Below are positions 41,412-52,790 of a stretch of 64,000 nucleotides of DNA, one piece after another. The stretch is from Cucumibacter marinus DSM 18995 (GTDB lineage Bacteria > Pseudomonadota > Alphaproteobacteria > Rhizobiales > Devosiaceae). The notes below the pieces were generated by a model, which was not told the origin of the DNA, made no database searches, and worked only from the letters and a program-made list of their open reading frames with translations. Location: positions 124,001-188,000 of the forward strand of contig NZ_AUCR01000002.1 of NCBI RefSeq assembly GCF_000429865.1, read 5' to 3'. A program made the translations under genes and the position numbers. Position 1 is the stretch's first letter, and the number at the start of each line of letters is the position of its first letter.

Positions 41412-43280
41412 ATGACAGCCGAGTTCATGCTTATTGCCTTCATCCTGTTCGCGGCCGGGGTGATCGCAGTCCCGATTGCGACCAAGCTCGGGCTCGGCTC
41501 GGTGCTGGGCTATCTGATTGCAGGCATCGCGATCAGTCCGCTGTTGAGCGTTCTCGGTGTCGATGTCGTCTCGATCCAGCATTTCGCCGAATTCGGCGTT
41601 GTCATGATGCTGTTTCTTGTCGGGCTGGAGCTCGAACCCCGCGCCCTGTGGGCCATGCGCATGCGGCTGATGGGGCTTGGCGGCCTTCAACTCGGGCTCA
41701 CGACCGTGCTGGCGATGGGCATCGCTTTCGCGCTCGGCCAGCCCTGGACAGTCGCTCTGGCCATCGGGTTGATCCTGTCGCTGTCCTCAACCGCGATTGT
41801 TCTGCAAACCTTCAACGAGAAGGGGCTGATGCGATCTGATGGCGGGCAGTCGGGCTTCTCGGTCCTGCTGTTCCAGGATATCGCCGTTATCCCGATGCTG
41901 GCGCTGATGCCGTTCCTGGCCATGCCCGAACTGGTCGAGGCGCTGCATCACACTGCCGGTGAAGCTGCCAGCCATGGCGAAGAGGCCGGCGCTGCATTGA
42001 GCCTGGTTGATGGACTGGAACCCTGGCAGGGCGCGCTGGTCACCATCGGCTCGATCGGGGTTGTGCTGGTTGGCGGGTCCTATCTGACTGCGCCGATCTT
42101 CCGTTTCGTTTCAAAGGCGCGGCTGCGCGAACTGTTCGTCACGACGGCGCTGATGATAGTCGTCGGCATTGCGTTGCTGATGACACTGGTCGGGCTGTCG
42201 CCCGCGCTCGGCACCTTCCTCGCCGGGGTGGTGATGGCCAATAGCGAATTCCGGCATGAGCTCGAAAGCGATATCGATCCGTTCCGGGGGATCTTTCTGG
42301 GTATCTTTTTCATCACCATCGGGGCGGCGATCAATTTCGCCCTGCTGTTCGACAATTTCCTGCTGATCGCGGCGATGACCATCGGGCTGGTGCTGCTCAA
42401 AGGTGGTGTGCTCTACCTGATCGGCACGATTTTCCGATTGCCGGGGGCCGACCGGTGGCTGTTTGCATTGGGGCTGGCTCAGGCCGGCGAATTCGGCTTC
42501 GTGCTGCTGTCCTTCACGGTTGCGCATGGCATTCTGCCGACAGCGGTTTCCGACCAACTCTTGTTGGTCGTCGCGCTTTCCATGCTCCTGACCCCGGGAC
42601 TGTTCATCTTCTATGACCGTGTCATCGCCCCGAAATATTCACAGGACCAGCAGCGCGAAGCCGACGAGATCGACAGCAATGGCTCGGTGATCATCGCCGG
42701 ACACGGCCGTGTCGGGGGTATCGTCAATCGCGTCCTTCGGGCCGCGGGGTATGAGACGACAGTGGTCGATTACAGCACCGAGCAACTCACCATGCTGCGG
42801 CGCTACGGGCTCAAGGTGTTTTTTGGTGATGCGACGCGGCCCGACCTGCTCGAGGCGGCCGGTGTCGCCAAAGCCAAGGTCATTGTCATCGCCATCGACG
42901 ACAAGCAGGCGATTACCGAACTGACCCGCCATCTCGCCAAGACCTATCCCGATTTGCATATCATTGCGCGCGCTATCGACCGCCATCATGTCTATGATCT
43001 GTGGTCTGTGGGGTGCCGCGATATCATCCGCGAGACCTATGACAGTTCGTTGCGCATGAGCCGTTCGGTGCTGGAGGCGCTTTCATATTCGCGCGAAACC
43101 GCGGAAGCGATGATCGAGGAGTTCAACCGGGTCGACCGAGAGGCCATGGTCGAACTGGCGGGTCTCTACGACATCAATATCCCGATGGCGCAGAACCACG
43201 CCTACACCAAGCGCGTCCGCGAACTGATGGAAGAACGCGAATTACAGATGTCCGCAACCATGCGGGATCTGGGCGAATAG
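41412..43280 (+). CDS. CPA2-family cation:proton antiporter (KefB/KefC/YbaL type)
   Basis: A 622-residue protein. The N-terminal about 390 residues form some 12 helices with the CPA2 core GLGSVLGYLIAGIAISP, FLVGLELEPRALW and LSLSSTAIVLQ. A Rossmann TrkA-N domain follows (VIIAGHGRVGGIVNRVL, about residues 415-530), then a short charged tail. It exchanges K+ (or Na+) for H+ across the inner membrane, probably gated by nucleotide or glutathione-like ligands at TrkA-N. ATG 41412 follows GGGGG; an upstream in-frame start adds eight unconserved residues. It converges on rhaI. Confidence 0.92.
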   Translation: MTAEFMLIAFILFAAGVIAVPIATKLGLGSVLGYLIAGIAISPLLSVLGVDVVSIQHFAEFGVVMMLFLVGLELEPRALWAMRMRLMGLGGLQLGLTTVLAMGIAFALGQPWTVALAIGLILSLSSTAIVLQTFNEKGLMRSDGGQSGFSVLLFQDIAVIPMLALMPFLAMPELVEALHHTAGEAASHGEEAGAALSLVDGLEPWQGALVTIGSIGVVLVGGSYLTAPIFRFVSKARLRELFVTTALMIVVGIALLMTLVGLSPALGTFLAGVVMANSEFRHELESDIDPFRGIFLGIFFITIGAAINFALLFDNFLLIAAMTIGLVLLKGGVLYLIGTIFRLPGADRWLFALGLAQAGEFGFVLLSFTVAHGILPTAVSDQLLLVVALSMLLTPGLFIFYDRVIAPKYSQDQQREADEIDSNGSVIIAGHGRVGGIVNRVLRAAGYETTVVDYSTEQLTMLRRYGLKVFFGDATRPDLLEAAGVAKAKVIVIAIDDKQAITELTRHLAKTYPDLHIIARAIDRHHVYDLWSVGCRDIIRETYDSSLRMSRSVLEALSYSRETAEAMIEEFNRVDREAMVELAGLYDINIPMAQNHAYTKRVRELMEERELQMSATMRDLGE

Positions 43281-43298
43281 GCGATCCGGTCCGAGACC

Positions 43299-44594
43299 TC
43301 AGACGATGCCGCCGCCTGCGCCGGTGACCGCCGGGCGCTCGGCCGCGACCTTGCGGCGATAGCCCGATGCCCTGAAGGCCGCAACAGGGTCGGTGGCTGC
43401 GCCCTTGTCGAGCCTGGCCCTGGCGAGAATCGGTGTCACATCGGTGCGGAAGGCGCGCTTGAGCGTTTCGGTTGCCATTAGTGCATCATTGGCCTGCTGC
43501 GCCTCGGCCAATGCTGCCCGGTCTACCAGAAGAGCCTGGGCATAGGCGCGCTGCACTTCCATCGCGCTTTGCATCAGGCTTTCGATGGGGTCGGTCACGT
43601 TGTGTGACTGGTCGAGCATATGCGCGGGGTCGAAATCCTTCACGCCGCGCTGTTCGGCGTCGACCAATTCGTTGAACACCAGGAATAGCCGGTAGGGATC
43701 GATTGCCGCGGTATCGAGATCGTCATCGCCATATTTGCTGTCGTTGAAGTGAAAACCGCCCAGTTTTCCGAATTGGATGAGGCGAGAGACGATCATCTCG
43801 ATATTCACATTCGGCGCGTGATGGCCGAGATCGACAAGGCAATAAGCCTGATCGCCCAGCTCGGTCGCGATCATGTAGTTGGTGCCCCAATCCTGCACGA
43901 CAGTCGAATAGAAGGCCGGCTCATACATCTTGTGTTCGGAGAACAGCCGCCAGTCTGAGGGCAGGGCGGCATAGATTGCCTTCATCGAGGTAAGATAGCG
44001 CTCGAACTGGCCGGCGAAATTGCTCTGGCCGGGAAAGTTCGAGCCGTCCCCGATCCACACCGTCAGCGCCTTGGAACCGAGTTCCTTGCCGATCTCGATG
44101 CATTCGAGATTGTGCTCGATCGCCTGCTGCCTTGTCGCCGCGTCGGTGTGGGTAAGGGAGCCGAACTTGTAGGAATGAGCCTGTCCGGGCTGATCCTGGA
44201 ACGTGTTCGAGTTCATGGCGTCAAAGCCAAGGCCGAGCGCTTCGCCGCGGCTGCGCAATTCGCCGATATCGTCGACCTTGTCCCAGGGTATATGCAGCGA
44301 GACGGTTGGTGTGGCGCCGGTCAATTGATGGATGACCGCGCAATCCTCGAGCTTGTCGAAGATGTGCCTCGGTTCGCCTTCTCCGGGGAAACGCGCAAAC
44401 CGCGTGCCGCCGGTGCCCACTCCCCAGGACGGGATGGCCACACCATAGGCAGCAACCTTTGCGGTGATCTCGTCGATATCGAGACCGCGCCGGGCGAGCT
44501 GATCGCCCAGCGCGTTGTAGTCTGCCGCAAGGCCCTGGGTCGTCTTCTCATTCCCGGCCGCGATGACGCCGGGGTCGATCATTGTTTCGGTCAT
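43299..44594 (-). CDS. rhaI: L-rhamnose isomerase (rhizobial RhaI type)
   Basis: A 431-residue TIM-barrel sugar isomerase of the L-rhamnose catabolism type found in rhizobia. Recognisable segments: AIPSWGVGTGGTRFARFPG, LTVWIGDGSNFPGQ, SEHKMYEPAFYSTVVQDWG, CLVDLGHHAPNVNIE and GGFHFNDSKYGDDDLD. The metal ligands are in the last three (Glu, Asp/His, Asp). It converts L-rhamnose to L-rhamnulose. Second gene of the minus-strand rhaD-rhaI unit (21-base gap), with GGGAGGACACC before the ATG. Confidence 0.94.
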   Translation of the reverse strand: MTETMIDPGVIAAGNEKTTQGLAADYNALGDQLARRGLDIDEITAKVAAYGVAIPSWGVGTGGTRFARFPGEGEPRHIFDKLEDCAVIHQLTGATPTVSLHIPWDKVDDIGELRSRGEALGLGFDAMNSNTFQDQPGQAHSYKFGSLTHTDAATRQQAIEHNLECIEIGKELGSKALTVWIGDGSNFPGQSNFAGQFERYLTSMKAIYAALPSDWRLFSEHKMYEPAFYSTVVQDWGTNYMIATELGDQAYCLVDLGHHAPNVNIEMIVSRLIQFGKLGGFHFNDSKYGDDDLDTAAIDPYRLFLVFNELVDAEQRGVKDFDPAHMLDQSHNVTDPIESLMQSAMEVQRAYAQALLVDRAALAEAQQANDALMATETLKRAFRTDVTPILARARLDKGAATDPVAAFRASGYRRKVAAERPAVTGAGGGIV

Positions 44595-44615
44595 GGTGTC
44601 CTCCCCTGCCGCGCT

Positions 44616-46715
44616 TTAGCGGGTGAAGCTCTGGGCGTTGCCGGCATCGACATTGACGATATTGCCAGTCGATTTTGCGGAGGCCTCCGAGGCGAAGAAA
44701 TAGATGGCTTCGGCAATATCCTCGGGAAACACCGACCGCTTGAGCATCGAGCGCTGACGATAATGCTCTTCAAGCTCGTCGGTCGACATCTTGTAGGCGG
44801 CGGCGCGCTGTTCTTTCCACTCCCCGGTCCAGATCTTCGATCCGCGCAACACCGCGTCGGGGTTCACCACATTGACCCGGATCTGTTCGCCCGCGCCTTC
44901 GAGTGCCAGGCAGCGCGCCAAATGGATTTCCGCGGCCTTGGCGGTGCAATAGGCGGCAGCGTTGGGCGAGGCGGCGAGGCCGTTCTTCGAGGCGACGAAG
45001 ACGACATTGCCACCAATGTTCTGGGTGCGGAACAGCTTGAACGCTTCACGGCTGACCAGGAAATAGCCGGTCGAAAGGATATCCATGTTCTTGTTCCACA
45101 AGGCGAGAGAGGTCTCCTCGATGGGCGAGGAGGAGGCCAGCCCGGCATTGGATACGAGAATATCGAGCCCGCCATATTCGGCGGCCGCATCGGCAAAGCC
45201 GGCGATAACCCGGGATTCATCAGTCACATCGATGGCGGCGGTGCGCACGACATCGGCGCCAAATGCCGAAGCCAGTTCTTCATGCGCAGCAGCAAGGGCG
45301 GTTTCGTCGATATCCGCCAGCACGACGCAGGCGCCTTCGCGCAGCAGCCGCGCCGCGGTGGCCTTGCCGATGCCCCCGGCGCCGCCGGTGACCAGACCCA
45401 CGCGACCGGCCAAGGATTTCGGCTTCGGCATGCGTTGCAGCTTGGCCTCTTCGAGCAGCCAGTACTCGATATCGAAGGCCTCCTGTTCGGAAAGGCCCCG
45501 ATAAGTCGAAACGCTGGAGGCCCCGCGCATCACATTGATGGCGTTGACATAGAATTCGCCGGAGATCCGGGCGGTCGCCTTGTCTTTGGCAAAGGTGATC
45601 ATGCCAACCCCGGGCACGAGATAGACCACTGCATTGGGGTCGCGCATGGCGGGGCTGTTGTCGTGCCTGCAGCGCTCGTAATAGGCGGCGTAGTCGGCGC
45701 GATAGGCCTCGATCGCCTCGGGCAGCGCATTGGTCACCGACTCGATATCGGGATTGGCCGGGTCGAGATCGATCACCAGCGGCCGGATCTTGGTGCGCAG
45801 GAAGTGATCGGGACAGGAGGTGCCGAGCGCAGCCAGCGGGCGCAACTCCTTCGATGAGACAAAGGTCAGAACCGCATCGCTGTCGTCGAAATGACCGACC
45901 TTGTGGCTGTGTTCAGAGATCAGGCCACGAATGACCGGCATCAGAGCAGCGGCGATTTCGCGGCGTGTGCCGGCGGGCAGGGGGGTGATCGCCTCGCCGC
46001 CAAAGGCCGGCTTGTCGCCTGATTTCGCCTCGAGCCATTCAATCGCGGTGTTGATGGTCTCAAGCGTCGTCTCGTAGCACTGTTTCGGGGTGTCGCCCCA
46101 GGTGAAGAGACCGTGGCTTTCGAGCACGACACCCTTGGCTTCGGGGTTTTCGAGGCAGAACTTCTCGAGCCAAAGGCCGAGCTCATAGCCCGGCCGTTGC
46201 CAAGGCAGCCACCCGATATCGTCGCCGAAGACTTCCCGGGTCAGCGCCCTGGAATCGGTCGATGCGGCGATGGCGATCAGCGCGTCAGGATGCATGTGAT
46301 CGACAAAGGGTCTGGGTACATAGGCATGCAGCGGCGTGTCGATCGAGGCGGCGCGGGGGTTCAGGTTGAACGTGCAGTGGGGAAGGTAACCCACCATCTC
46401 GTCTTCATGCTCGGGGCCGCGATAGAGATCCTTCAGCGCCCTCAGCTTGTCCATATACAGCGTTGAAAACCCGTCGAGCTTGATGGTGCCGACATCGCCG
46501 CCTGAGCCCTTTACCCAGAGCACTTCCACCTCTTCGCCGGTCAGCGGGTCCTTCTCGATAGTCTTGGAAGAGGTATTGCCGCCGCCGTAATTTGTAACGC
46601 GTTTGTCGGCGCCCAGAAGGTTGGAGCGATAGACCAGCCGCTCGGCCTCGGACATCGCGGCGGCTTTCTCATCCTCCCACCGGTTCTCGATGCGCGTTGA
46701 CTTGGATGCGGACAT
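44616..46715 (-). CDS. rhaD: Bifunctional rhamnulose-1-phosphate aldolase / short-chain dehydrogenase
   Basis: A 699-residue two-domain enzyme. The N-terminal about 420 residues form a class II aldolase/adducin module (NYGGGNTSSKT, HMHPDALIAIAAS, VVLESHGLFTWGD). The C-terminal about 260 residues form an SDR (GRVGLVTGGAGGIGKATAARL, NAGLASSSPIEE, YCTAKAAEIHLAR). It splits L-rhamnulose-1-P into DHAP and L-lactaldehyde and is expected to oxidise lactaldehyde to L-lactate. GGAGGGG precedes ATG 46715. Divergent from rhaR across an operator region. Confidence 0.94.
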   Translation of the reverse strand: MSASKSTRIENRWEDEKAAAMSEAERLVYRSNLLGADKRVTNYGGGNTSSKTIEKDPLTGEEVEVLWVKGSGGDVGTIKLDGFSTLYMDKLRALKDLYRGPEHEDEMVGYLPHCTFNLNPRAASIDTPLHAYVPRPFVDHMHPDALIAIAASTDSRALTREVFGDDIGWLPWQRPGYELGLWLEKFCLENPEAKGVVLESHGLFTWGDTPKQCYETTLETINTAIEWLEAKSGDKPAFGGEAITPLPAGTRREIAAALMPVIRGLISEHSHKVGHFDDSDAVLTFVSSKELRPLAALGTSCPDHFLRTKIRPLVIDLDPANPDIESVTNALPEAIEAYRADYAAYYERCRHDNSPAMRDPNAVVYLVPGVGMITFAKDKATARISGEFYVNAINVMRGASSVSTYRGLSEQEAFDIEYWLLEEAKLQRMPKPKSLAGRVGLVTGGAGGIGKATAARLLREGACVVLADIDETALAAAHEELASAFGADVVRTAAIDVTDESRVIAGFADAAAEYGGLDILVSNAGLASSSPIEETSLALWNKNMDILSTGYFLVSREAFKLFRTQNIGGNVVFVASKNGLAASPNAAAYCTAKAAEIHLARCLALEGAGEQIRVNVVNPDAVLRGSKIWTGEWKEQRAAAYKMSTDELEEHYRQRSMLKRSVFPEDIAEAIYFFASEASAKSTGNIVNVDAGNAQSFTR

Positions 46716-46772
46716 AGGGTCCCCCTCCTATTCGGGTGTTCGGGTTTGACCGGAAATGCCCATGAAAAAATG

Positions 46773-46853
46773 TCATTGTCAATCACAAACGATCATGTTC
46801 GCGCTCAATGATTGCAATATGATCGAAATATGAAGATTGATGATTGACAATGA
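46773..46853. promoter_or_regulatory. Long inverted repeat, candidate RhaR operators
   Basis: TCATTGTCAATCA (46773-46785) and TGATTGACAATGA (46841-46853) are exact reverse complements 55 bases apart, in the 186-base gap between divergent rhaD and rhaR. A third related element (TCAATGATTG near 46805) lies between. DeoR-type repressors bind such repeated half-sites and can loop DNA, which would silence both operons together. Positions are seen; RhaR binding is inferred. Confidence 0.7.
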
Positions 46854-46901
46854 TTGGTTTTGGTGGAAATGAGTCCCAGTTGACGAGGGAGGAAAAGTCT
46901 C

Positions 46902-47711
46902 GTGCACGAAAATGAACGCCACAGGATCATTCTAGCGACGGTGCAGGCCCGGCCTGTTGCCAGCGTGGCTGATCTTGTGGAGATCACAGGCGCTTCGGAA
47001 GCGACGATCCGGCGCGACATCGCCTCCCTTCACATGCAGGGCAAGCTCAAGCGCATTCGCGGCGGGGCCGAAGCGGTCAATCCGCCCGAGCAGTCGGCGC
47101 TGATCGGGCGCCCCTTTGCTGTGAACGAAACCATGAATCTGGCCGCCAAGCGGGCCATCGCCCGGGTCGCCGCCGAAATGTGCAAGGATGGCGAGCAGAT
47201 CATCATCAATGGCGGCACCACCACCTATCAGATGGTGCCGCATTTGGTTTCAATGCGGTTGTCGGTGTTCACCAACTCGTTCCCGATCGCCGAATACCTG
47301 CTGCACAATTCGCGCAACAATGTCGTCATTCCCGGCGGCACGGTCTATCGCGAGCAGAACGTCATCCTGTCGCCGTTCGGCGGCGTGGTGGCCAGCCATT
47401 TCTATGCGCGCAAGATGTTCATCGGCTGCCAGGGGCTCGGGCCCGTGGGGCTGATGGAAGCCGACCCGCTGATCGTTCAGTCCGAACTGGGCCTGATCGA
47501 CCAGGCAGATGAGCTGATCTGCTTGGCGGACAGCTCGAAGCTCAGGGCGCGCACCAGTCTCATTCTTTGCCCGCTCAAGCGGGTGCACACCGTCATCACC
47601 GACGCCGGCATTCGCGATGAGGACCGCCGAATGCTCGAGGATGCCGAGGTGAAACTGATCGTCGTCGACGCCAAGGCGCAGACGAAATCCGATTCCGCAT
47701 CCGTGGCCTGA
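46902..47711 (+). CDS. rhaR: DeoR-family repressor of rhamnose genes
   Basis: A 269-residue DeoR/GlpR protein. The N-terminal helix-turn-helix is SVADLVEITGASEATIRRDI followed by GKLKRIRGGAEAV. The C-terminal sugar-phosphate sensor domain contains NGGTTTYQM, VFTNSFPIAEYLLHNS and CLADSSKLRARTS. In Rhizobium this position is occupied by the negative regulator RhaR. The start is GTG 46902, with GGAGG nine bases upstream; the nearby ATG is out of frame. First gene of the rhaRSTPQUK operon, 54 bases before rhaS. Confidence 0.93.
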   Translation: MHENERHRIILATVQARPVASVADLVEITGASEATIRRDIASLHMQGKLKRIRGGAEAVNPPEQSALIGRPFAVNETMNLAAKRAIARVAAEMCKDGEQIIINGGTTTYQMVPHLVSMRLSVFTNSFPIAEYLLHNSRNNVVIPGGTVYREQNVILSPFGGVVASHFYARKMFIGCQGLGPVGLMEADPLIVQSELGLIDQADELICLADSSKLRARTSLILCPLKRVHTVITDAGIRDEDRRMLEDAEVKLIVVDAKAQTKSDSASVA

Positions 47712-47765
47712 CAAAAGGCGGCGGCAAGCGGGGTAGTTACCGTAATGCTCAAGGGAGGAAGTCAA

Positions 47766-48758
47766 ATGAGCATCTTGAAGAACCTGGTGGGTGCTGCTGC
47801 GCTCTCCGCTGTCGCTTTGTCCGCAGGTGGCGCTGTCGCGCAGGAACGTATCGCACTGGTGGTGAAATCGCTGGGCAACGGCTTTTTCGACGCCGCTGCC
47901 GATGGAGCCCAGAAGGCTGCCGAAGAAATCGGTGGCGTCGAAGTGATCTATACCGGCCCGACATCGGCCACCGCCGAGGGCCAGATCGACATCGTCAATT
48001 CGCTGATCGCGCAGAATGTCGATGCCATCGCGATCTCGGCCAACGATCCGGACGCTCTTGTGCCGGTTCTCGAAAAGGCCATGGATCGCGGCATCAAGGT
48101 GATTTCGTGGGATTCGGGTGTTGCCGAGGAAGGGCGGATGCTGCACCTCAACCCGTCTGACACCGCGCTGATCGGCGAAACCATCATCAAGCTGGCGGCG
48201 GATTATCTTCCGGACGGCGGTGATGTGGCCATTCTGTCGGCGTCCTCGACCGCAACCAACCAGAACGCCTGGATCGAAGCGGCCAAGGAAGTGATGCCGG
48301 AGAAGTTCCCGAACATCAATCTGGTGTCGGTGGTCTATGGCGACGATGACTCGGTCAAGTCGACCAACGAAGCCCGTGGCCTCATCCAGTCCTATCCCGA
48401 TCTCGATGCGATCATCGCCCCGACCACGGTCGGTGTCGTGGCCGCCGCGCAGGTCGTGACGGATATGGACCTGATCGGCCAGGTCAACGTGACCGGTCTG
48501 GCGCTGCCTTCCGAGTTCAAGCAGTTCATCGACAATGGTGCCTCGCAGGCCGTGGCCCTTTGGAACCCGATCGATCTCGGCTACTCGGCTGTCTATCTGG
48601 CTCACCAGCTGGTTGAAGGCGCCACTGCGGAGCCGGGTGCGACCCTGTCGATCGGCGACGTCGGCGAAATCACGCTCGACGACACCAATTCGGCGGCCAT
48701 GGCTGCGCCGTTCACCTTCGATGCGTCCAATATCGAAGAGTTCTCGAAGATCTACTGA
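47766..48758 (+). CDS. rhaS: Rhamnose ABC transporter substrate-binding protein
   Basis: A 330-residue periplasmic protein. Signal peptide LKNLVGAAALSAVALSAGG with cleavage near AVAQE. The mature part is a type I (RbsB-like) sugar-binding fold: ALVVKSLGNGFFDAAADGAQ, DAIAISANDPDALVP and NEARGLIQSYPDLDAIIAPT. AGGGAGGAA lies 5 bases before ATG 47766. It delivers L-rhamnose to RhaPQ. A strong hairpin follows its stop (48771-48799), probably raising the level of this product over the membrane parts. Confidence 0.94.
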   Translation: MSILKNLVGAAALSAVALSAGGAVAQERIALVVKSLGNGFFDAAADGAQKAAEEIGGVEVIYTGPTSATAEGQIDIVNSLIAQNVDAIAISANDPDALVPVLEKAMDRGIKVISWDSGVAEEGRMLHLNPSDTALIGETIIKLAADYLPDGGDVAILSASSTATNQNAWIEAAKEVMPEKFPNINLVSVVYGDDDSVKSTNEARGLIQSYPDLDAIIAPTTVGVVAAAQVVTDMDLIGQVNVTGLALPSEFKQFIDNGASQAVALWNPIDLGYSAVYLAHQLVEGATAEPGATLSIGDVGEITLDDTNSAAMAAPFTFDASNIEEFSKIY

Positions 48759-48770
48759 TCTTCGCTCCCG

Positions 48771-48799
48771 CCGGCGGCGCACCCCCTCCGCGCCGCCGG
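48771..48799 (+). terminator. Strong stem-loop between rhaS and rhaT
   Basis: CCGGCGGCGC (48771-48780) and GCGCCGCCGG (48790-48799) form a perfect 10-base-pair stem with a 9-base loop and no T-run. It is better read as an mRNA 3'-stabilising or attenuating structure favouring the binding protein than as a complete terminator. Confidence 0.6.
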
Positions 48800-48920
48800 A
48801 ACCCTTGCGGTTTGAACGGACCCGCTGTTTGAGGCGGGCTTTGTCCGCCGCTTGCCACACTCCCGCACACGGCGCAGACTTCGAGTACCGCGCACCTTTT
48901 CCAGAAAGGGGCCGTTTGCC

Positions 48921-50482
<1,562 letters not shown>

Positions 50483-50486
<4 letters not shown>

Positions 50487-51463
50487 AGCGGCTTCTTCGC
50501 ACCCGCGAGATCTGGCTCGGCGCGGCCGTCGCCGCGATCATCATCGCTACCGAGCTGCGCGCACCCGGCTTTGGCTCGCTGCGCAATCTCATGGAGGTGT
50601 TCAACAACACCTCGATCCTGATGATCCTGGCATTGGGGCAAATGGCGGTCATCCTGACCCGGTCGATCGATCTGTCGATGGCGTCGAACCTGGCCCTGTC
50701 CGGCATGCTGGTCGCGCTCACCAATGCCGCCTATCCAGGCATTCCGGTGCCGGTCCTGATGCTGATGGCCACGGGCTTCGGTCTGGTGCTGGGCGCGTTC
50801 AACGGCGCGCTGGTCTGGCGGCTCGGCATTCCCGCCATTGTCGTGACCCTCGGCACGCTGACCATTTTCCGTGGGCTGATCTTCGTGATCGCGGGCGGGC
50901 AATGGGTCAATGCCGACCAGATGACCACCGATTTCGTGCAGTACACCCGCATCCCGGTCCTCGGATTGCCGCTCCTGTCCTGGTATGCGATCGCGATTGC
51001 CGTCGGCTTTTTCGTGATGATGACGCGAACCTCCATCGGCCGCGCGATCTATGCCATCGGGGTCAACCCGACGGCTTCGGTCTATGCCGGCATCGATGTC
51101 GGGCGCACCAAGTTCCTCGCCTTCTGCATCTCGGGCGCGCTTTCCGGGTTCTGCGGATATCTTTGGGTCTCGCGCTATGTCATCGGCTCGGTCGAAGTTG
51201 CCAATGGCTATGAACTGACCGTGGTTGCTGCCTGTGTGATCGGGGGCATCTCGATCGCCGGCGGGGTCGGCAGCGTGGCCGGCGCACTTTTGGGCGCGCT
51301 GTTCCTCGGGGTGATCAATTCCGCCTTGCCGGTCATCAACATCTCGCCCTTCTGGCAGATGGCGATTTCGGGGGCGGCGATCATCTTCGCGGTGGTTCTC
51401 AATGGCCGCACCAACAAGAGCCGTGGACGGCTGATCCTCAAATCGGCGGAGACAGTGAAATGA
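50483..51463 (+). CDS. rhaP: Rhamnose ABC transporter permease
   Basis: A 326-residue RbsC-like permease with about 9-10 hydrophobic segments. ILALGQMAVILTRSIDLSMASN is the CUT2 signature, and GGISIAGGVGSVAGALLGAL is the conserved C-terminal loop. Translation is coupled to rhaT (ATGA at 50483) and rhaQ (51460). It forms a heterodimeric channel with RhaQ. Confidence 0.93.
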
Positions 51464-52473
51464 ACGACCAATCGATCGCGGCGCCCGCTGGCCGCAAGAT
51501 CCCGGACAGGCTTGATTCACCGGCCAAGGCTGCCGTCTTTTCCTGGCCGTCGCTCCTGCTGGCGGTGGCGGTGGGGATCTTCATCCTCAATTCCTTCGCC
51601 TCGCCCTATTTCCTGTCGCCCTGGTCACTGTCCGATGCGACCTTCAACTTCACCGAGAAGGGGCTGATCGCGCTCGCCATGGCGCTGTTGATCATCTCGG
51701 GCGAGATCGACCTGTCGGTTGCCGCGATCATAGCGCTGGCCTCCACAGCGATGGGGTTGGCGCTGCAATTCGGGGTCGATACTCCGGGCCTTGTCGCCAT
51801 CGGCGTGCTGACGGGTGTGCTGTGCGGCATGTTCAACGGGTTTCTCGTCACCCGGCTGGGCCTGCCCTCAATCGTTGTCACCATCGGCACGATGAGTTTT
51901 TTCCGCGGCATCTCCTATATCGTGCTCGGTGACCAGGCCTTCAAAGGCTATCCGGACAGCTTCGATTTCTTCGGCCAGGGCTATGTGTTCTGGGTGGTCT
52001 CGTTCGAGTTCGCCTTCTTCCTCGTGTGCGCGCTCGTCTATTATGTCGTTCTGCACCGCACCAATTTCGGGCGGCAGATCTTCGTCATCGGCAATAACCC
52101 TGTCGCCGCTCGCTTCTCCGGCGTGCGCGTCGAGCGGGTAAAGTTCATTCTGTTCTGCTTGACCGGCCTGATGTCTGGGCTGGCCGCCGTGGCGCTCACC
52201 TCGCGGCTGGCCTCGACGCGCCCCTCCATCGCCTTTGCCTGGGAGCTCGAAGTGGTGACCATCGTCGTTCTGGGCGGGGTCAGTATTCTGGGCGGCTCCG
52301 GCACCATCCAGGGGGTGGTCATTGCCGCTTTCATCATGGGGCTTGTCACATTCGGGCTGGGCCTTCTCAATGTGCCGGGCATCGTGATGTCGATTTTCAT
52401 CGGCGCCTTGCTGATCGGGGTGATCGCCCTGCCGATCCTGATCTCCCGGCTGCGGCAGAGGATGGCAAAATGA
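51460..52473 (+). CDS. rhaQ: Rhamnose ABC transporter permease
   Basis: A 337-residue RbsC-like permease. [22 protein letters not shown] and [20 protein letters not shown] are the equivalent signature segments. An N-terminal cytoplasmic tail of about 30 residues precedes the first helix ([17 protein letters not shown]). Overlaps rhaP and rhaU by 4 bases each, in the conserved rhizobial order. Confidence 0.93.
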   Translation: MNDQSIAAPAGRKIPDRLDSPAKAAVFSWPSLLLAVAVGIFILNSFASPYFLSPWSLSDATFNFTEKGLIALAMALLIISGEIDLSVAAIIALASTAMGLALQFGVDTPGLVAIGVLTGVLCGMFNGFLVTRLGLPSIVVTIGTMSFFRGISYIVLGDQAFKGYPDSFDFFGQGYVFWVVSFEFAFFLVCALVYYVVLHRTNFGRQIFVIGNNPVAARFSGVRVERVKFILFCLTGLMSGLAAVALTSRLASTRPSIAFAWELEVVTIVVLGGVSILGGSGTIQGVVIAAFIMGLVTFGLGLLNVPGIVMSIFIGALLIGVIALPILISRLRQRMAK

Positions 52474-52790
52474 GCGAAGAGAAGATCGCTTTCATCATGC
52501 AGCTCAATCCCGGCATGGCGGAAGAATATCAGCGCCGGCATGACGAGATCTGGCCCGAGCTTGCCGATCTGCTGCATGATGCGGGGGTTCGGGACTACTC
52601 AATCCATCTCGACGAGGACTCGGGCACGCTGTTCGCGGTCCTGTGGCGGCGCAAAGACCACACGATGGACAGCCTGCCCGATCATCCTGTCATGCAGCGC
52701 TGGTGGGCCTATATGGCCGACATCATGGCGACGGACCAGACCAACGAGCCGCTAACCCGAGACCTCAAAACGGTATTTCACCTGCCATGA
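52470..52790 (+). CDS. rhaU: L-rhamnose mutarotase
   Basis: A 106-residue protein: [22 protein letters not shown] carries the catalytic His, [20 protein letters not shown] is the second strand, and [15 protein letters not shown] is the family C-terminal motif. It interconverts alpha and beta anomers of L-rhamnose so that the isomerase receives its preferred form (RhaU in rhizobia, RhaM in enterobacteria). Overlaps rhaQ upstream and rhaK downstream (52787-52790). Confidence 0.95.
   Translation: MSEEKIAFIMQLNPGMAEEYQRRHDEIWPELADLLHDAGVRDYSIHLDEDSGTLFAVLWRRKDHTMDSLPDHPVMQRWWAYMADIMATDQTNEPLTRDLKTVFHLP

Noticed and set aside
44112-45857. 581-residue plus-strand open frame
   Set aside because: Antisense to rhaI and rhaD, whose motifs are unmistakable; the frame spans two real genes and their junction.
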